Assembly (NCBI GenBank): GCA_907163375.1
Contig: CAJQUW010010466.1
Location: 1 to 64,000, forward strand
Source of the DNA: Prostheceraeus crozeri
Lineage: Eukaryota; Platyhelminthes; Polycladida; Euryleptidae
Reading direction: 5' to 3'
Length of the DNA stretch: 64,000 nt
Made by a program: the position numbers and the translations under genes. The notes beneath the pieces are model-generated. The model was not told where the DNA came from, ran no database searches, and saw only the letters and a program-made list of their open reading frames with translations. Positions 9,848 through 17,472 of this stretch are shown here, piece by piece (positions within the stretch are counted from its first letter, which is position 1; each line of letters starts with the position of its first letter).

Positions 9848-9943
9848 TTTTTTATTTTTATTAGAAAAAATTTTATTTTTATTAGAAAAAATTTTATTTT
9901 TTTATTTTTATTAGAAAAAATTTTATTTTTTTATTGTTAAAAA
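9848..9943. promoter_or_regulatory. Divergent AT-repeat promoter region
   Basis: About 95 bp between two divergent start codons, made of repeats of 'tttttattagaaaaaatt' and ending TTTTTATTGTTAAAAAATG on the plus side. On the minus side the start is preceded by AAAAATAAAAAAATG. It must hold both promoters. Which polymerase reads it is unknown. Confidence 0.6.
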
Positions 9944-10831
9944 ATGATGTTACCAAATGTTGGTGGAGGTGCATATATCCCGAATAATCGTGAATTAGAA
10001 ATAGAGATAGAAAATTATATTATGAAAACTGGAGACGTTTTATCTGGTCCATTGCATCTTTCTATTCTTCCACAACAAAATACAGAGTTAACAAATAAAC
10101 AATATGTTGATACACAAATCAATGACTTAAAGGAAAAATATATAAACGATGTTTTGGTTCCACTGATGAACGAATTGAAGTTGCTTAAACTTAATGACAA
10201 ATCATTAAACGAAAAATTATTAAAACTTGATAAAAAGGATAGAGAGCTAGAAGCAGATATAGCAAAACTTTTTAAAAAGATTTCTGAACAATCAAAAATT
10301 TTAATATTACTTTCTATAAATTTAAAATCTGCAGTCATTAAAAATAAACATCAGATAAAAATGTTAAAAGAACAATTAGAAGATGAAATAGAAAAACTAC
10401 CTGAAAGAATTAAAAAAAATTTAAAGCAGTTACAAACTACATTCCAAAAAAGTGTTGATGAATTGAGTTCTAAAATTACTCAACAAATGAAAAAGATGAA
10501 TAGAATAATAAATGAAGTAAACTCACTTAATGAAAAAGTTGATAAAATGAAAACTCTTAAAATCAATTTAGAAAATGAATTAAAGAAAAATTTACAAGAA
10601 AACTCTAAAGAAAATAAAGAACAGTTAGATGCTGTTAAAAGACAATTAGATGTTCTTAAAATTAAGTTAAATGCTCTTAAAACGGCGTTGAAGATTAATC
10701 AGCAGAAAATGCAAGTTAATAGAAGAGAAATTAAAGTACATCACACGCTGCTTGACGCAATAGATAAAGTGCAACAGGCAATTAATAAAGTTATCTCGAA
10801 GTTGTTGTCCATTCACAAACGTAAATCTTAA
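9944..10831 (+). CDS. Fibre-like coiled-coil protein with tail-fibre type N-terminal motif
   Basis: 295 aa. Residues about 28-62 read MKTGDVLSGPLHLS ... ELTNKQYVDTQI. This matches the 'M-(x)-G-xLxM ... AVNKKYVD' block that recurs at the shaft of phage tail fibres and in some eukaryotic virus fibres. The remaining ~230 residues are an almost unbroken Lys/Glu/Leu heptad coiled coil (LNEKLLKLDKKDRELEADIA and onward). This suits a trimeric vertex spike, though no receptor-binding head domain is recognisable. The gene heads a plus-strand run followed by a minor virion protein and the major capsid protein, in keeping with a structural role. Confidence 0.65.
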   Translation: MMLPNVGGGAYIPNNRELEIEIENYIMKTGDVLSGPLHLSILPQQNTELTNKQYVDTQINDLKEKYINDVLVPLMNELKLLKLNDKSLNEKLLKLDKKDRELEADIAKLFKKISEQSKILILLSINLKSAVIKNKHQIKMLKEQLEDEIEKLPERIKKNLKQLQTTFQKSVDELSSKITQQMKKMNRIINEVNSLNEKVDKMKTLKINLENELKKNLQENSKENKEQLDAVKRQLDVLKIKLNALKTALKINQQKMQVNRREIKVHHTLLDAIDKVQQAINKVISKLLSIHKRKS

Positions 10832-10873
10832 CACGTAGATATTTTTCCCAAAAGTCAAATTTAATCCTAAAAA

Positions 10874-11395
10874 ATGCCTATAATTTATAAACACAATCTT
10901 AAACATTTTGCATCAAATAATAAAATTGCTCATGAACCATCTATGAAACCTGTGTACCATTATGATAGTGTAGAAACTGTCGGAACACAAAAGTTCCTAG
11001 GCACCGCAGGTGCCGTCCAAAAAGAAGGAGATGGCATCTTTTCTGGTATTGGTAGTATCGTTAACTTAATTAAAAATAATAAAGATTTGATTACATCTGC
11101 TGCAAAAGGAGCAGCTGCTATAGGTAGTACAGCTAGTGCAATATCAAATGCTGTTAAGTCTCAAAACGAATTAAAACAACTAGAAGCTATTCGTAAACTT
11201 AGGAATGATTCTGAAGAACTAAAAAAATTAAAAAAACTTTCAGATGAAACAAAAAATAAAATTGCTAACATAGCTGTGGATGGTGATAGTAAACATAATG
11301 AAAAAACAATTGAAGAAATAAGAGGTAATGGCGTGAGCAGCAACCTTCGGTCTAACCAGCAAAGCTGTAGCGGAGCTGGTCTAGCAAAATTCTAA
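10874..11395 (+). CDS. Minor virion protein candidate (Gly/Ala-rich hydrophobic centre), 173 aa
   Basis: Starts 42 nt after the fibre-like gene at CCTAAAAAATG. A central segment of Gly, Ala, Ser and Ile (SIVNLIKNNKDLITSAAKGA, then AAIGSTASAISNAV) is followed by a Lys/Glu helix. Adintovirus structural clusters carry one or two such proteins, compared by others with adenovirus pVI/pX; here this rests on composition and position only. Two hairpins (10981-11015) and another cluster (11341-11382) are translated, the latter forming the Ser/Asn/Gly-rich C-terminus. It ends just before a 23-nt repeat. Confidence 0.5.
   Translation: MPIIYKHNLKHFASNNKIAHEPSMKPVYHYDSVETVGTQKFLGTAGAVQKEGDGIFSGIGSIVNLIKNNKDLITSAAKGAAAIGSTASAISNAVKSQNELKQLEAIRKLRNDSEELKKLKKLSDETKNKIANIAVDGDSKHNEKTIEEIRGNGVSSNLRSNQQSCSGAGLAKF
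10981..11015. repeat. Double hairpin in the 10874-11395 gene
   Basis: GGAAC-acaaaa-GTTCC followed by GGCACC-gca-GGTGCC, with CGG/CCG at the outer edges. Translated in frame. Confidence 0.8.
11341..11382. repeat. Hairpin cluster at the 3' end of the 10874-11395 gene
   Basis: ACC-ttc-GGT, then ACCAGC...GCTGGT with an inner CAGC-aaa-GCTG. It forms the gene's last ~18 codons. Confidence 0.75.
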
Positions 11396-11457
11396 AATTA
11401 TATTTAGTAAAATTCTAAAATTATATTTAGTAAAATTCTAAAATTATATTTTAGTAA
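11384..11457. repeat. 23-nt AT tandem repeat downstream of the minor virion gene
   Basis: Three copies of 'aaaattctaaaattatatttagt'. The first overlaps the stop codon region of the preceding gene. Possible 3' end signal or simple expansion. Confidence 0.85.
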
Positions 11458-11511
11458 AAATTTTTTTTCTGTCTGTGAGAAAAACAAAAAGTCAAATTAT
11501 TTCTTATAAAA

Positions 11512-12846
11512 ATGCCTTCGCTTATCGAAAATAAATTTAGATTAGATGATCCTCCGTTCACCAGTTACAATCAAAAAAAGAATGACTATATAAGAATTGC
11601 TATGAATCCCGGATCTTCCAGTAGAGTAAATACTGGAGGTGATTTAATTTTTGAAGTTGATAATCAGCAGAGTTATTTATATTTACCTGATTCATTTTTA
11701 CACTGTGAATATTCTTTATATAGTGATGCTAATTTTACAACACCATTACCAGATACCGATAATATTACACTAGAGAATAATTTTTTTCCAAGATTATTTA
11801 CACAAATGCGTTTAGATGTTGCAACTCAAAATATAGAAACAATAAGTGATTCCCCAGGTGTAATTGATACAATGCTTAGATTTGTAACAATTGGTGAAAA
11901 TAATAAAAAGTATGAAATCGAAGGTTGGTTTCCTGATACTAATGATGGTATAATTGTTGATGATTTAACTCACGCTGGAACAGATGCAGCAGGAATTGCG
12001 AAAGATGTAGAAAATATTGCAAAACATTTAAATAAAACAAATAATGATGCATATAAAGAAAGACGTGAATTTAACAAGAAAAGTAAACAGACAGTAAATT
12101 GGTCATTGTCTCCATTATTCGGATATTTAGATTATGACAAAATATCATATCAATTTAAATTTAAATTAATAATTCATCGTACGGCAAATAATGAATTAAT
12201 CTTTTTTGGTAAGACTGGAAAAAAAGCATATTTAAAAATTGATAGACTTGAATGGTGGATTACGCATATTACTCCTAGTTTAGAGGTTGAAACAGCTATT
12301 GCAAAAAGATTAAATACTAACAAACCAATTCCAGTAAATTTTCTAAAGAGTACTGCTAGTTCAGTAACTTTTTCCGAACAAAGATTTAACTGGCATTTTA
12401 CTAGAACTGCGAATACCCCAAGATATTTATTACTAACATTTCAAAGAAATAATTCTCCAAGTTTTGATAAGAACAATAATATTTTTCATATTAATACAAT
12501 TCGAAGTTTACAAGTTTCATTAAATCAAACTCGATATCCAATTGATCCATTAAGATTCGATGATACCAATAATCAATTTATGGAAGGATATGATTGTTAT
12601 AGAAATCTTTGTATAGAATTTGGAGTTGAACCACAATTAACTCCTGGAGATTGGAGACATTTATATCCAATTTTCTGTTTCGATTTAAGTGCACAATCTG
12701 AAGATATTATTAAAAATGGTTGTGATGTAACAATTAATATTGAAAAGAAAGATTCCACAACTTCATTGATGGCTTATGGTTTATTGCTAGAAGATGTAAA
12801 ATATTCTATTGAAGTTCTTAATGGGAAGATGGTTAGGATCGGCTAA
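11512..12846 (+). CDS. Major capsid protein (hexon-like, double jelly roll)
   Basis: 444 aa, intact. Recognisable blocks: NPGSSSRVNTGGDLIFEV near the N-terminus, LENNFFPRLFTQMRLDV (about residues 90-106), PGVIDTMLRFV, the DRLEWWITHITPSLEVE block (about 244-260) and NTPRYLLLTFQRNN. These are the conserved stretches of the animal adintovirus/Polinton capsid protein, which forms pseudo-hexameric trimers. The start has TTCTTATAAAAATG. The stop codon lies inside a double hairpin (12837-12870), so the last residue or two and the stop come from the insertion. This is the best preserved of the virion genes. Confidence 0.92.
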   Translation: MPSLIENKFRLDDPPFTSYNQKKNDYIRIAMNPGSSSRVNTGGDLIFEVDNQQSYLYLPDSFLHCEYSLYSDANFTTPLPDTDNITLENNFFPRLFTQMRLDVATQNIETISDSPGVIDTMLRFVTIGENNKKYEIEGWFPDTNDGIIVDDLTHAGTDAAGIAKDVENIAKHLNKTNNDAYKERREFNKKSKQTVNWSLSPLFGYLDYDKISYQFKFKLIIHRTANNELIFFGKTGKKAYLKIDRLEWWITHITPSLEVETAIAKRLNTNKPIPVNFLKSTASSVTFSEQRFNWHFTRTANTPRYLLLTFQRNNSPSFDKNNNIFHINTIRSLQVSLNQTRYPIDPLRFDDTNNQFMEGYDCYRNLCIEFGVEPQLTPGDWRHLYPIFCFDLSAQSEDIIKNGCDVTINIEKKDSTTSLMAYGLLLEDVKYSIEVLNGKMVRIG

Positions 12847-12870
12847 AGCCAGAGGAGCTTCGCTCCGATA
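12837..12870. repeat. Double hairpin carrying the capsid gene stop
   Basis: GATC, GGC-taaa-GCC, AGA, GGAGC-ttc-GCTCC, GATA. The TAA of the capsid gene is in the first loop. It closely follows the layout of the polymerase insertion at 6057-6089, including the shared AGAGGA between hairpins. Confidence 0.88.
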
Positions 12871-12899
12871 GGTTAAAGCACAAGACTTAGTCGATTAAT

Positions 12900-13060
12900 T
12901 AATTTTTTTCATAACAAGAATAGATTAAAATTTTTGTTAACTTAAAAATTCTTAACTTAAAAATTTTTTCATAACTAGAATAGATTAAAAAAATTCTTAA
13001 CTTAAAATTTTTTCATAAATAGAATAGATTAAAATTTTTGATAACTTAAAATTTTTTTAT
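12900..13060. repeat. AT tandem repeat between capsid and pX-like genes
   Basis: Imperfect copies of 'cataactagaatagattaaaaatttttgttaacttaaaaatt', four in about 160 bp. No gene. The last copy leads into the start motif TTTTTTTATTAAAAATG. Confidence 0.8.
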
Positions 13061-13065
13061 TAAAA

Positions 13066-13548
13066 ATGTCGCAAGCGAAAAGTAATAATAATAAAACTGT
13101 TGAATTAAAATTACGTAATATTGTTGACAAAAATACCCCTAAAACTATTACGATTAACAAAAAAAAGTATTACATAAGTAAACCAATGATAGAGAATATT
13201 CAATTACAAGAAGAAAAGAATGGCGGGATTCTCCCATTAATTCCACTAATAATAGGAGGCATAGCTGCAGCAGGAAGTGTTGCAGGTGGGACAGCTGGTA
13301 TTGTCCAAGCAGTAAATAAAAATAAATCAGAGAAGGCAGCATTAGAAGAACAAAAACGTCATAACAGAGAGTTAGAGAAAGTTGCTAGGGGAGAAGGAAT
13401 AGTAGATAATTTTATTAGTAAATTAAAATTAATTGATGAAGGAAAACGAGTTCTTAAAAATATTCTCCACAATGTTGATGATTTAATTGAAATTAAAGAA
13501 ACTAAAGATGGTTCTGGAATATATCTAAGTCCTAGTATGATAAGGTAA
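13066..13548 (+). CDS. pX-like minor virion protein
   Basis: 160 aa. The hydrophobic Gly-rich core ILPLIPLIIGGIAAAGSVAG (about residues 50-70) is followed by a basic/acidic helix with EEQKRHNRELEKVARGEG. The C-terminus has GSGIYLSPSMIR. In adintoviruses, and loosely in adenovirus pX/pVI, a short protein with this hydrophobic block is thought to act on DNA or membranes during entry. The assignment rests on this block plus its place between capsid protein and PLA2/integrase. Start motif TTATTAAAAATG. Confidence 0.65.
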   Translation: MSQAKSNNNKTVELKLRNIVDKNTPKTITINKKKYYISKPMIENIQLQEEKNGGILPLIPLIIGGIAAAGSVAGGTAGIVQAVNKNKSEKAALEEQKRHNRELEKVARGEGIVDNFISKLKLIDEGKRVLKNILHNVDDLIEIKETKDGSGIYLSPSMIR

Positions 13549-13624
13549 TAACCTCAAGACCTTTGGTTCTTTTCGGTAAAACATTTATTTTATTTTATCT
13601 TTTAAATTTTTTTTATCTTTTAAA

Positions 13625-14962
13625 ATGAATTCTAAAAATTCCGAAAATTTAATTAAATTAAAAATTTCTAATTTAGATTTATTGAATTATCTATTAAACA
13701 AAAATAAAAACTCAAATTGTCAGCATATTGGAGGTGACAAGAACAAAGTTCCACACCACTTCGGTGGTGATATACAAAAAACATTAGAAAACTTTCCTGG
13801 ATTTATTTGGAGTAAATATTCGAAAGAAAAACATCTTCCTGGTCATTCATATACCGGTCCAGGAACTCGATTAGATATAAGACTAGATGAGAATAATAAT
13901 CCGAAACCAGGTGAAGAACCAATAAATAGAGTAGATGCCGCCGCTTACAGGCATGATTTAGCTTATCGAAATCATGATCTAAGTTCTCGACATGCAGCTG
14001 ACAAGAAGATGATTCAAGAATTAGATAGTATTCAGAATCCTACATTTAGAGAAAAAATTGAAAGAATGTTTGTTAAGAAAGCTTTACAAGCTAAAATATT
14101 ATTCGGCCAGGGTTTAAATGAAACGACAGCAAAGCTGTCTGAGAGCAACGCTCGAAATCATAATTCAGACGTTTATGCATCTGAAATTCATAAAGAATAT
14201 AGAAAGCCTAAATATTTATTAAAAGTAAAAGTATTTAATAAAGATGATATTTGGAGTGCTGATCTTATTCATATGCCGAATGAAAGGGACTACAAATCTG
14301 CATTGACCGTTATAGATTTATATACACGATATGCTTGGGTAAAGCCTTTAAAAAATAAAAGTGGTCTTTCAGTTAAATATGCGTTTGAAGAAATCTTTAA
14401 AGAAAGTAATAGAAAGCCAAAAAAATTGTTTGTTGATAAAGGGTCGGAATTTTATAACCGAAACGTTCAGCCACTATTTGAAACTGTTTATTCAACTGAA
14501 AACGCAGGAAAAGCTATAGTGATAGAAAGATTCAATCGGACGTTAAAAAATAAATTTTTCAAGAAATTTACTCAGCAAGGAAATCAGAAATGGTTAAAAA
14601 TATTACCAGGAATTGTGGAAGAGTACAATAATAAAGTTCATTCAGGTATTGAAGAAACTCCAAAGAATGCTTCTGACGACCCTGATTTGATACGAAAGAA
14701 AATATTCGAGAATAATAATTTGAATGAGAGTAATCCGAATTTGCAGAAACTTAAGCCGAAATTTAAAATTGGAGATAGAGTTAGAATAATTAAATATAAG
14801 AACAAATTTGAAAAAGGCTTTGTTGGCTATTGGACTAAAGAAATATTTGAAGTTTGCAAAATAAATAAAACTTATCCGATTACTTATGAAATTAAAGATT
14901 TAGATAATGAGGATATCAGAGGTCGTTTTTATCAAAATGAATTACAGAAAACAGAGCTTTAG
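13625..14962 (+). CDS. Phospholipase A2 domain fused to retrovirus-type integrase
   Basis: 445 aa in one frame. Residues about 60-135 form a PLA2 domain of the parvovirus VP1 type: YTGPGTRLDIRL (Ca-binding loop), then VDAAAYRHDLAYRNHD with the catalytic HD pair, then the AADKKM helix. Such domains breach endosomal membranes in parvoviruses. After KILFGQGL, a usual end of stand-alone PLA2 proteins, comes a hairpin insertion and then a DDE integrase: SADLIHM, KLFVDKGSEF, VIERFNR supply D, D, E. The C-terminal part (KFKIGDRVRIIKY, YEIKDLDNE) is an SH3/chromo-like domain. Normally I would expect two genes; the join may be secondary or an artefact of indels. A second in-frame hairpin lies at 13739-13770. 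Confidence 0.85.
   Translation: MNSKNSENLIKLKISNLDLLNYLLNKNKNSNCQHIGGDKNKVPHHFGGDIQKTLENFPGFIWSKYSKEKHLPGHSYTGPGTRLDIRLDENNNPKPGEEPINRVDAAAYRHDLAYRNHDLSSRHAADKKMIQELDSIQNPTFREKIERMFVKKALQAKILFGQGLNETTAKLSESNARNHNSDVYASEIHKEYRKPKYLLKVKVFNKDDIWSADLIHMPNERDYKSALTVIDLYTRYAWVKPLKNKSGLSVKYAFEEIFKESNRKPKKLFVDKGSEFYNRNVQPLFETVYSTENAGKAIVIERFNRTLKNKFFKKFTQQGNQKWLKILPGIVEEYNNKVHSGIEETPKNASDDPDLIRKKIFENNNLNESNPNLQKLKPKFKIGDRVRIIKYKNKFEKGFVGYWTKEIFEVCKINKTYPITYEIKDLDNEDIRGRFYQNELQKTEL
13739..13770. repeat. Double hairpin in the PLA2 N-terminal region
   Basis: GAAC-aaa-GTTC, then CACCAC-ttcg-GTGGTG. Flanked by a direct repeat ggaggtgac / ggtggtgat spaced 33 nt, suggesting a 33-nt duplication or insertion. 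Translated as KNKVPHHFGG. Confidence 0.82.
14125..14153. repeat. Double hairpin at the PLA2-integrase junction
   Basis: GACAGC-aaa-GCTGTC, TGA, GAGC-aac-GCTC. Read in frame as part of TAKLSESNAR. The TGA between the hairpins is out of frame. Confidence 0.82.
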
Positions 14963-14977
14963 CTAGCTTCGCTTGAG

Positions 14978-15438
14978 TTATAGATTGTTTAACTCTAACA
15001 TAATATCTAGAAATGGTACTCCTTTTTGTAATTTAAATAAAACATAAAGACATAATTGTCCACAATAAGTAGTGCCTGGTGTTTGAATTTGAAACGTATT
15101 GTATGTTCCCGTTCCAAGTAATTCTTTTACTTCATTTGTAGGTGGAAGCCCGTATGAGTCAAAATAATAATTATCTCCGTTTTTACTAAAGATACCTGCT
15201 GACCAATGTACGCCGTTTTGGTCTGAAGTGTGAAGATTCGTTATGAAATTTACAGTTATTGATGGAACTTTGTTCCGGGAACTGAAGGTTCCTGATGGCC
15301 TATTTTTAGGAATTGTAATTCGTTTCTCATTAGAACATGAAAATTCTTTATTCCTAATTCATTTGCGATTTTCTTTAGGTCGAAATTTGTCGTAGTTTGC
15401 GTTCCATATAATTTAAAAAACTCATTTATGTTGCTCAT
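14978..15438 (-). pseudogene. Adenain-type cysteine protease, one frameshift
   Basis: Virion maturation protease related to adenovirus protease. The N-terminal part reads from an ATG at 15438 (preceded on its strand by TTATTATAAAATG) with FDLKKIANELGIKNFHVLMR. The frame then ends at 15256, and the rest is read one frame over to a stop at 14978. The second part shows the catalytic His in GVHWSAGIF, the acidic residue in YYFDSYGLPP, the FQIQ glutamine region and the active Cys in YCGQLCLYVLF. A double hairpin (15261-15297), with direct repeat CCATCA on its coding-strand edges, lies at the break. It is convergent with the integrase gene 15 nt away. All catalytic residues remain, so the break may be recent or a sequencing error. 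Confidence 0.85.
15261..15297. repeat. Double hairpin at the protease frame break
   Basis: GGAAC-ttt-GTTCC then GGAAC-tgaag-GTTCC. On the coding strand the insertion is bracketed by the direct repeat CCATCA. It sits between the N-terminal and catalytic parts of the protease. Confidence 0.82.
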
Positions 15439-15475
15439 TTTATAATAAAAAAAATTTCTTAAGAGACCCCTAGAA

Positions 15476-15837
15476 GTCAGAGGGGGGGGGTATTGATTTA
15501 AAACTGGTCTCTAATGATGTCTTTCCTTACTACTTAGTCAGAAGGGAGGGGGTATTGATTTAAAACATTTTTATAATGATGACTTTCCTTACTACTGGGG
15601 GGGGTATTGATTTAAAACTGGTCTCTAATGATGTCTTTCCTTACTACTTAGTCAGAAGGGAGGGGGTATTGATTTAAAACTGTTCCACAATGATGACTTT
15701 CCTTGCTACTTAGTCAGAAGGGAGGGGGTATTGATTTAAAACTGGTCTCTAATGATGTCTTTCTTTACTACTTAGACAGAAGGGAGGGGGTATTGATTTA
15801 AAACTGTTCCACAATGATGACTTTCCTTGCTACTTAT
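15476..15837. repeat. 61-bp tandem repeat with alternating variants (six units)
   Basis: Units contain G-run + tattgatttaaaac + variable core + ttactacttagtcag. Two core variants alternate: 'ggtctctaatgatgtc' and 'gttccacaatgatgac' (an acatttttataatgatgac form occurs once). This is a dimeric higher-order repeat with runs of five to nine Gs. It is non-coding and lies upstream of the protease start. Confidence 0.9.
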
Positions 15838-16231
15838 TCGATTTTGAAATGATTTAATTTAATCTAAATTTAAACGTTACATTGTTGCATTTTATTCTTA
15901 TGAACTCTTGTTAAGAGAATATTGATTGTTTGATCTGTATTAAGACATTAGCAACATCTGTTACCAAATTTCTCAACATGAACAGCTGCTAGCAGTTTAA
16001 GCTATTCAGTATGAGAGAATTCTTTGTGACCCGCATAACTCAACTTTTCACTTGAACAGCTGCTGCCATTATTCCACGTATTACTGCGTGCATTATTCAT
16101 TCTGCGAGCGTTCTACGAGACTGTGACTGCTTACGAATCATCTGTGACCTTTATCTATTTTGGTCAATTTCATCAGCGACTTTCAACAATTTTATTTTTT
16201 ATCATAATTAATTCACTACGTTTTAACGAAA
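15838..16231. other. Non-coding spacer, less AT-rich than the viral core
   Basis: No gene or repeat recognised. It may hold the promoter of the 16232 gene. It contains 'gaacagctgct' twice (about 15980 and 16055). Confidence 0.5.
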
Positions 16232-16822
16232 ATGGCACGTTCAAGCATCGCCTTTGCCGATTTGAAAAGAAAAATTTCAGACACTATTGTGAACGAAGAT
16301 CAACGGAAGAAGTGTATTGAGATGCTAACAGAATTTCAGGAGAAATATCTTAAACCAAGGGAGGAAGAAGACATCCACGCATCAAAAACATTCAGAGAAT
16401 TTTTAGTGATAAATCGATTTGAAGACACATTGCAAGATAACGCCATCAATATCAGTTCAAACTATAATTTTGAAGAAGAAATTCAAAGAGACATCTTACC
16501 ATCAGAGCTAACTAATTATTTAGCACATTTAAGAAGAGAAGAAGACATTTCGGTGAACAATACTGTGAAGTTATCGCGTATAAAAGGAAGAGCTTTGACT
16601 GCAATCCGGGGAAGTGGCCATGTTTGTAAACAATTAGGTTATTCGAGAGGCTATAGCATCTTTTTAAGAAAATTTTATAAACTATATTTACGATTTCCGT
16701 TTATTAAGAACTCGACGGAATCTATATCATTTTTCAAAAGGAACTTCGCTATTATTGACTCGTATCTTCGCCATGGGAGACACCGCCCAACCCTTGATCA
16801 AATTTTAAACTCAATCAATTGA
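16232..16822 (+). CDS. Orphan accessory protein, 196 aa
   Basis: A clean open frame from ATG 16232. Base use is less AT-rich than in the viral core genes, and the start lacks the AT start motif (it has TTTTAACGAAAATGG). The protein looks alpha-helical: an N-terminal helix pair (LKRKISDTIVNEDQRKKCIE, LTEFQEKYL), a charged middle, and a basic C-terminal half with GRALTAIRGSGH and LRKFYKLYLRFPF. No family recognised. Position between tandem repeats at the right end is typical of variable accessory genes of Polintons. It may have come from the host or another virus; a role against host defence is speculation. Confidence 0.6.
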   Translation: MARSSIAFADLKRKISDTIVNEDQRKKCIEMLTEFQEKYLKPREEEDIHASKTFREFLVINRFEDTLQDNAINISSNYNFEEEIQRDILPSELTNYLAHLRREEDISVNNTVKLSRIKGRALTAIRGSGHVCKQLGYSRGYSIFLRKFYKLYLRFPFIKNSTESISFFKRNFAIIDSYLRHGRHRPTLDQILNSIN

Positions 16823-16887
16823 AACGGTAAGCTACTCCCAATAGATAATAGTACTATGACCCTTCCCTTATTTCAATTTACGAGAAA

Positions 16888-17440
16888 CAATTGTATCATG
16901 TCATAACACATTTTCTAGTCAACATATTTTATTCGTTGTAAACCATGCTACTTGTCCTCATTGGTTTTATAGTTCTATGAGCCTTACTTTATTTTACTCA
17001 TACAGAAACAATTGTATCATGTCATAACACATTTCTAGTCAACATATTTTATTCGTTGTAAACCATGCTACTTGTCCTCATTGGTTTTATAGTTCTATGA
17101 GCCTTACTTTATTTTACTCATACAGAAACAATTGTATCATGTCATAACACATTTTCTAGTCAACATATTTTATTCGTTGTAAACGATGCTACTTGTCCTC
17201 ATTGGTTTTATAGTTCTATGAGCCTTACTTTATTTTACTCATACAGAAACAATTGTATCATGTCATAACACATTTTCTAGTCAACATATTTTATTCGTTG
17301 TAAACGATGCTACTTGTCCTCATTGGTTTTATAGTTCTATGAGCCTTACTTTATTTTACTCATACAGAAACAATTGTATCATGTCATAACACATTTTCTA
17401 GTCAACATATTTTATTCGTTGTAAACCATGCTACTTGTAC
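16888..17440. repeat. ~120-bp tandem repeat, about 4.6 copies
   Basis: Copies start at 16888, 17008, 17128, 17249 and 17370 with 'acaattgtatcatgtcataa' and run through 'tcattggttttatagttctatgagcc'. Near-identical copies imply recent expansion. Non-coding; next to the right terminal repeat. Confidence 0.93.
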
Positions 17441-17472
17441 ATAGTACTTGTCTGTGATGTGAATAAAATATT

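Noticed and set aside
15476-17440. CRISPR-like array
   Set aside because: Two separate tandem arrays without unique spacers, in an animal-virus element; not CRISPR.
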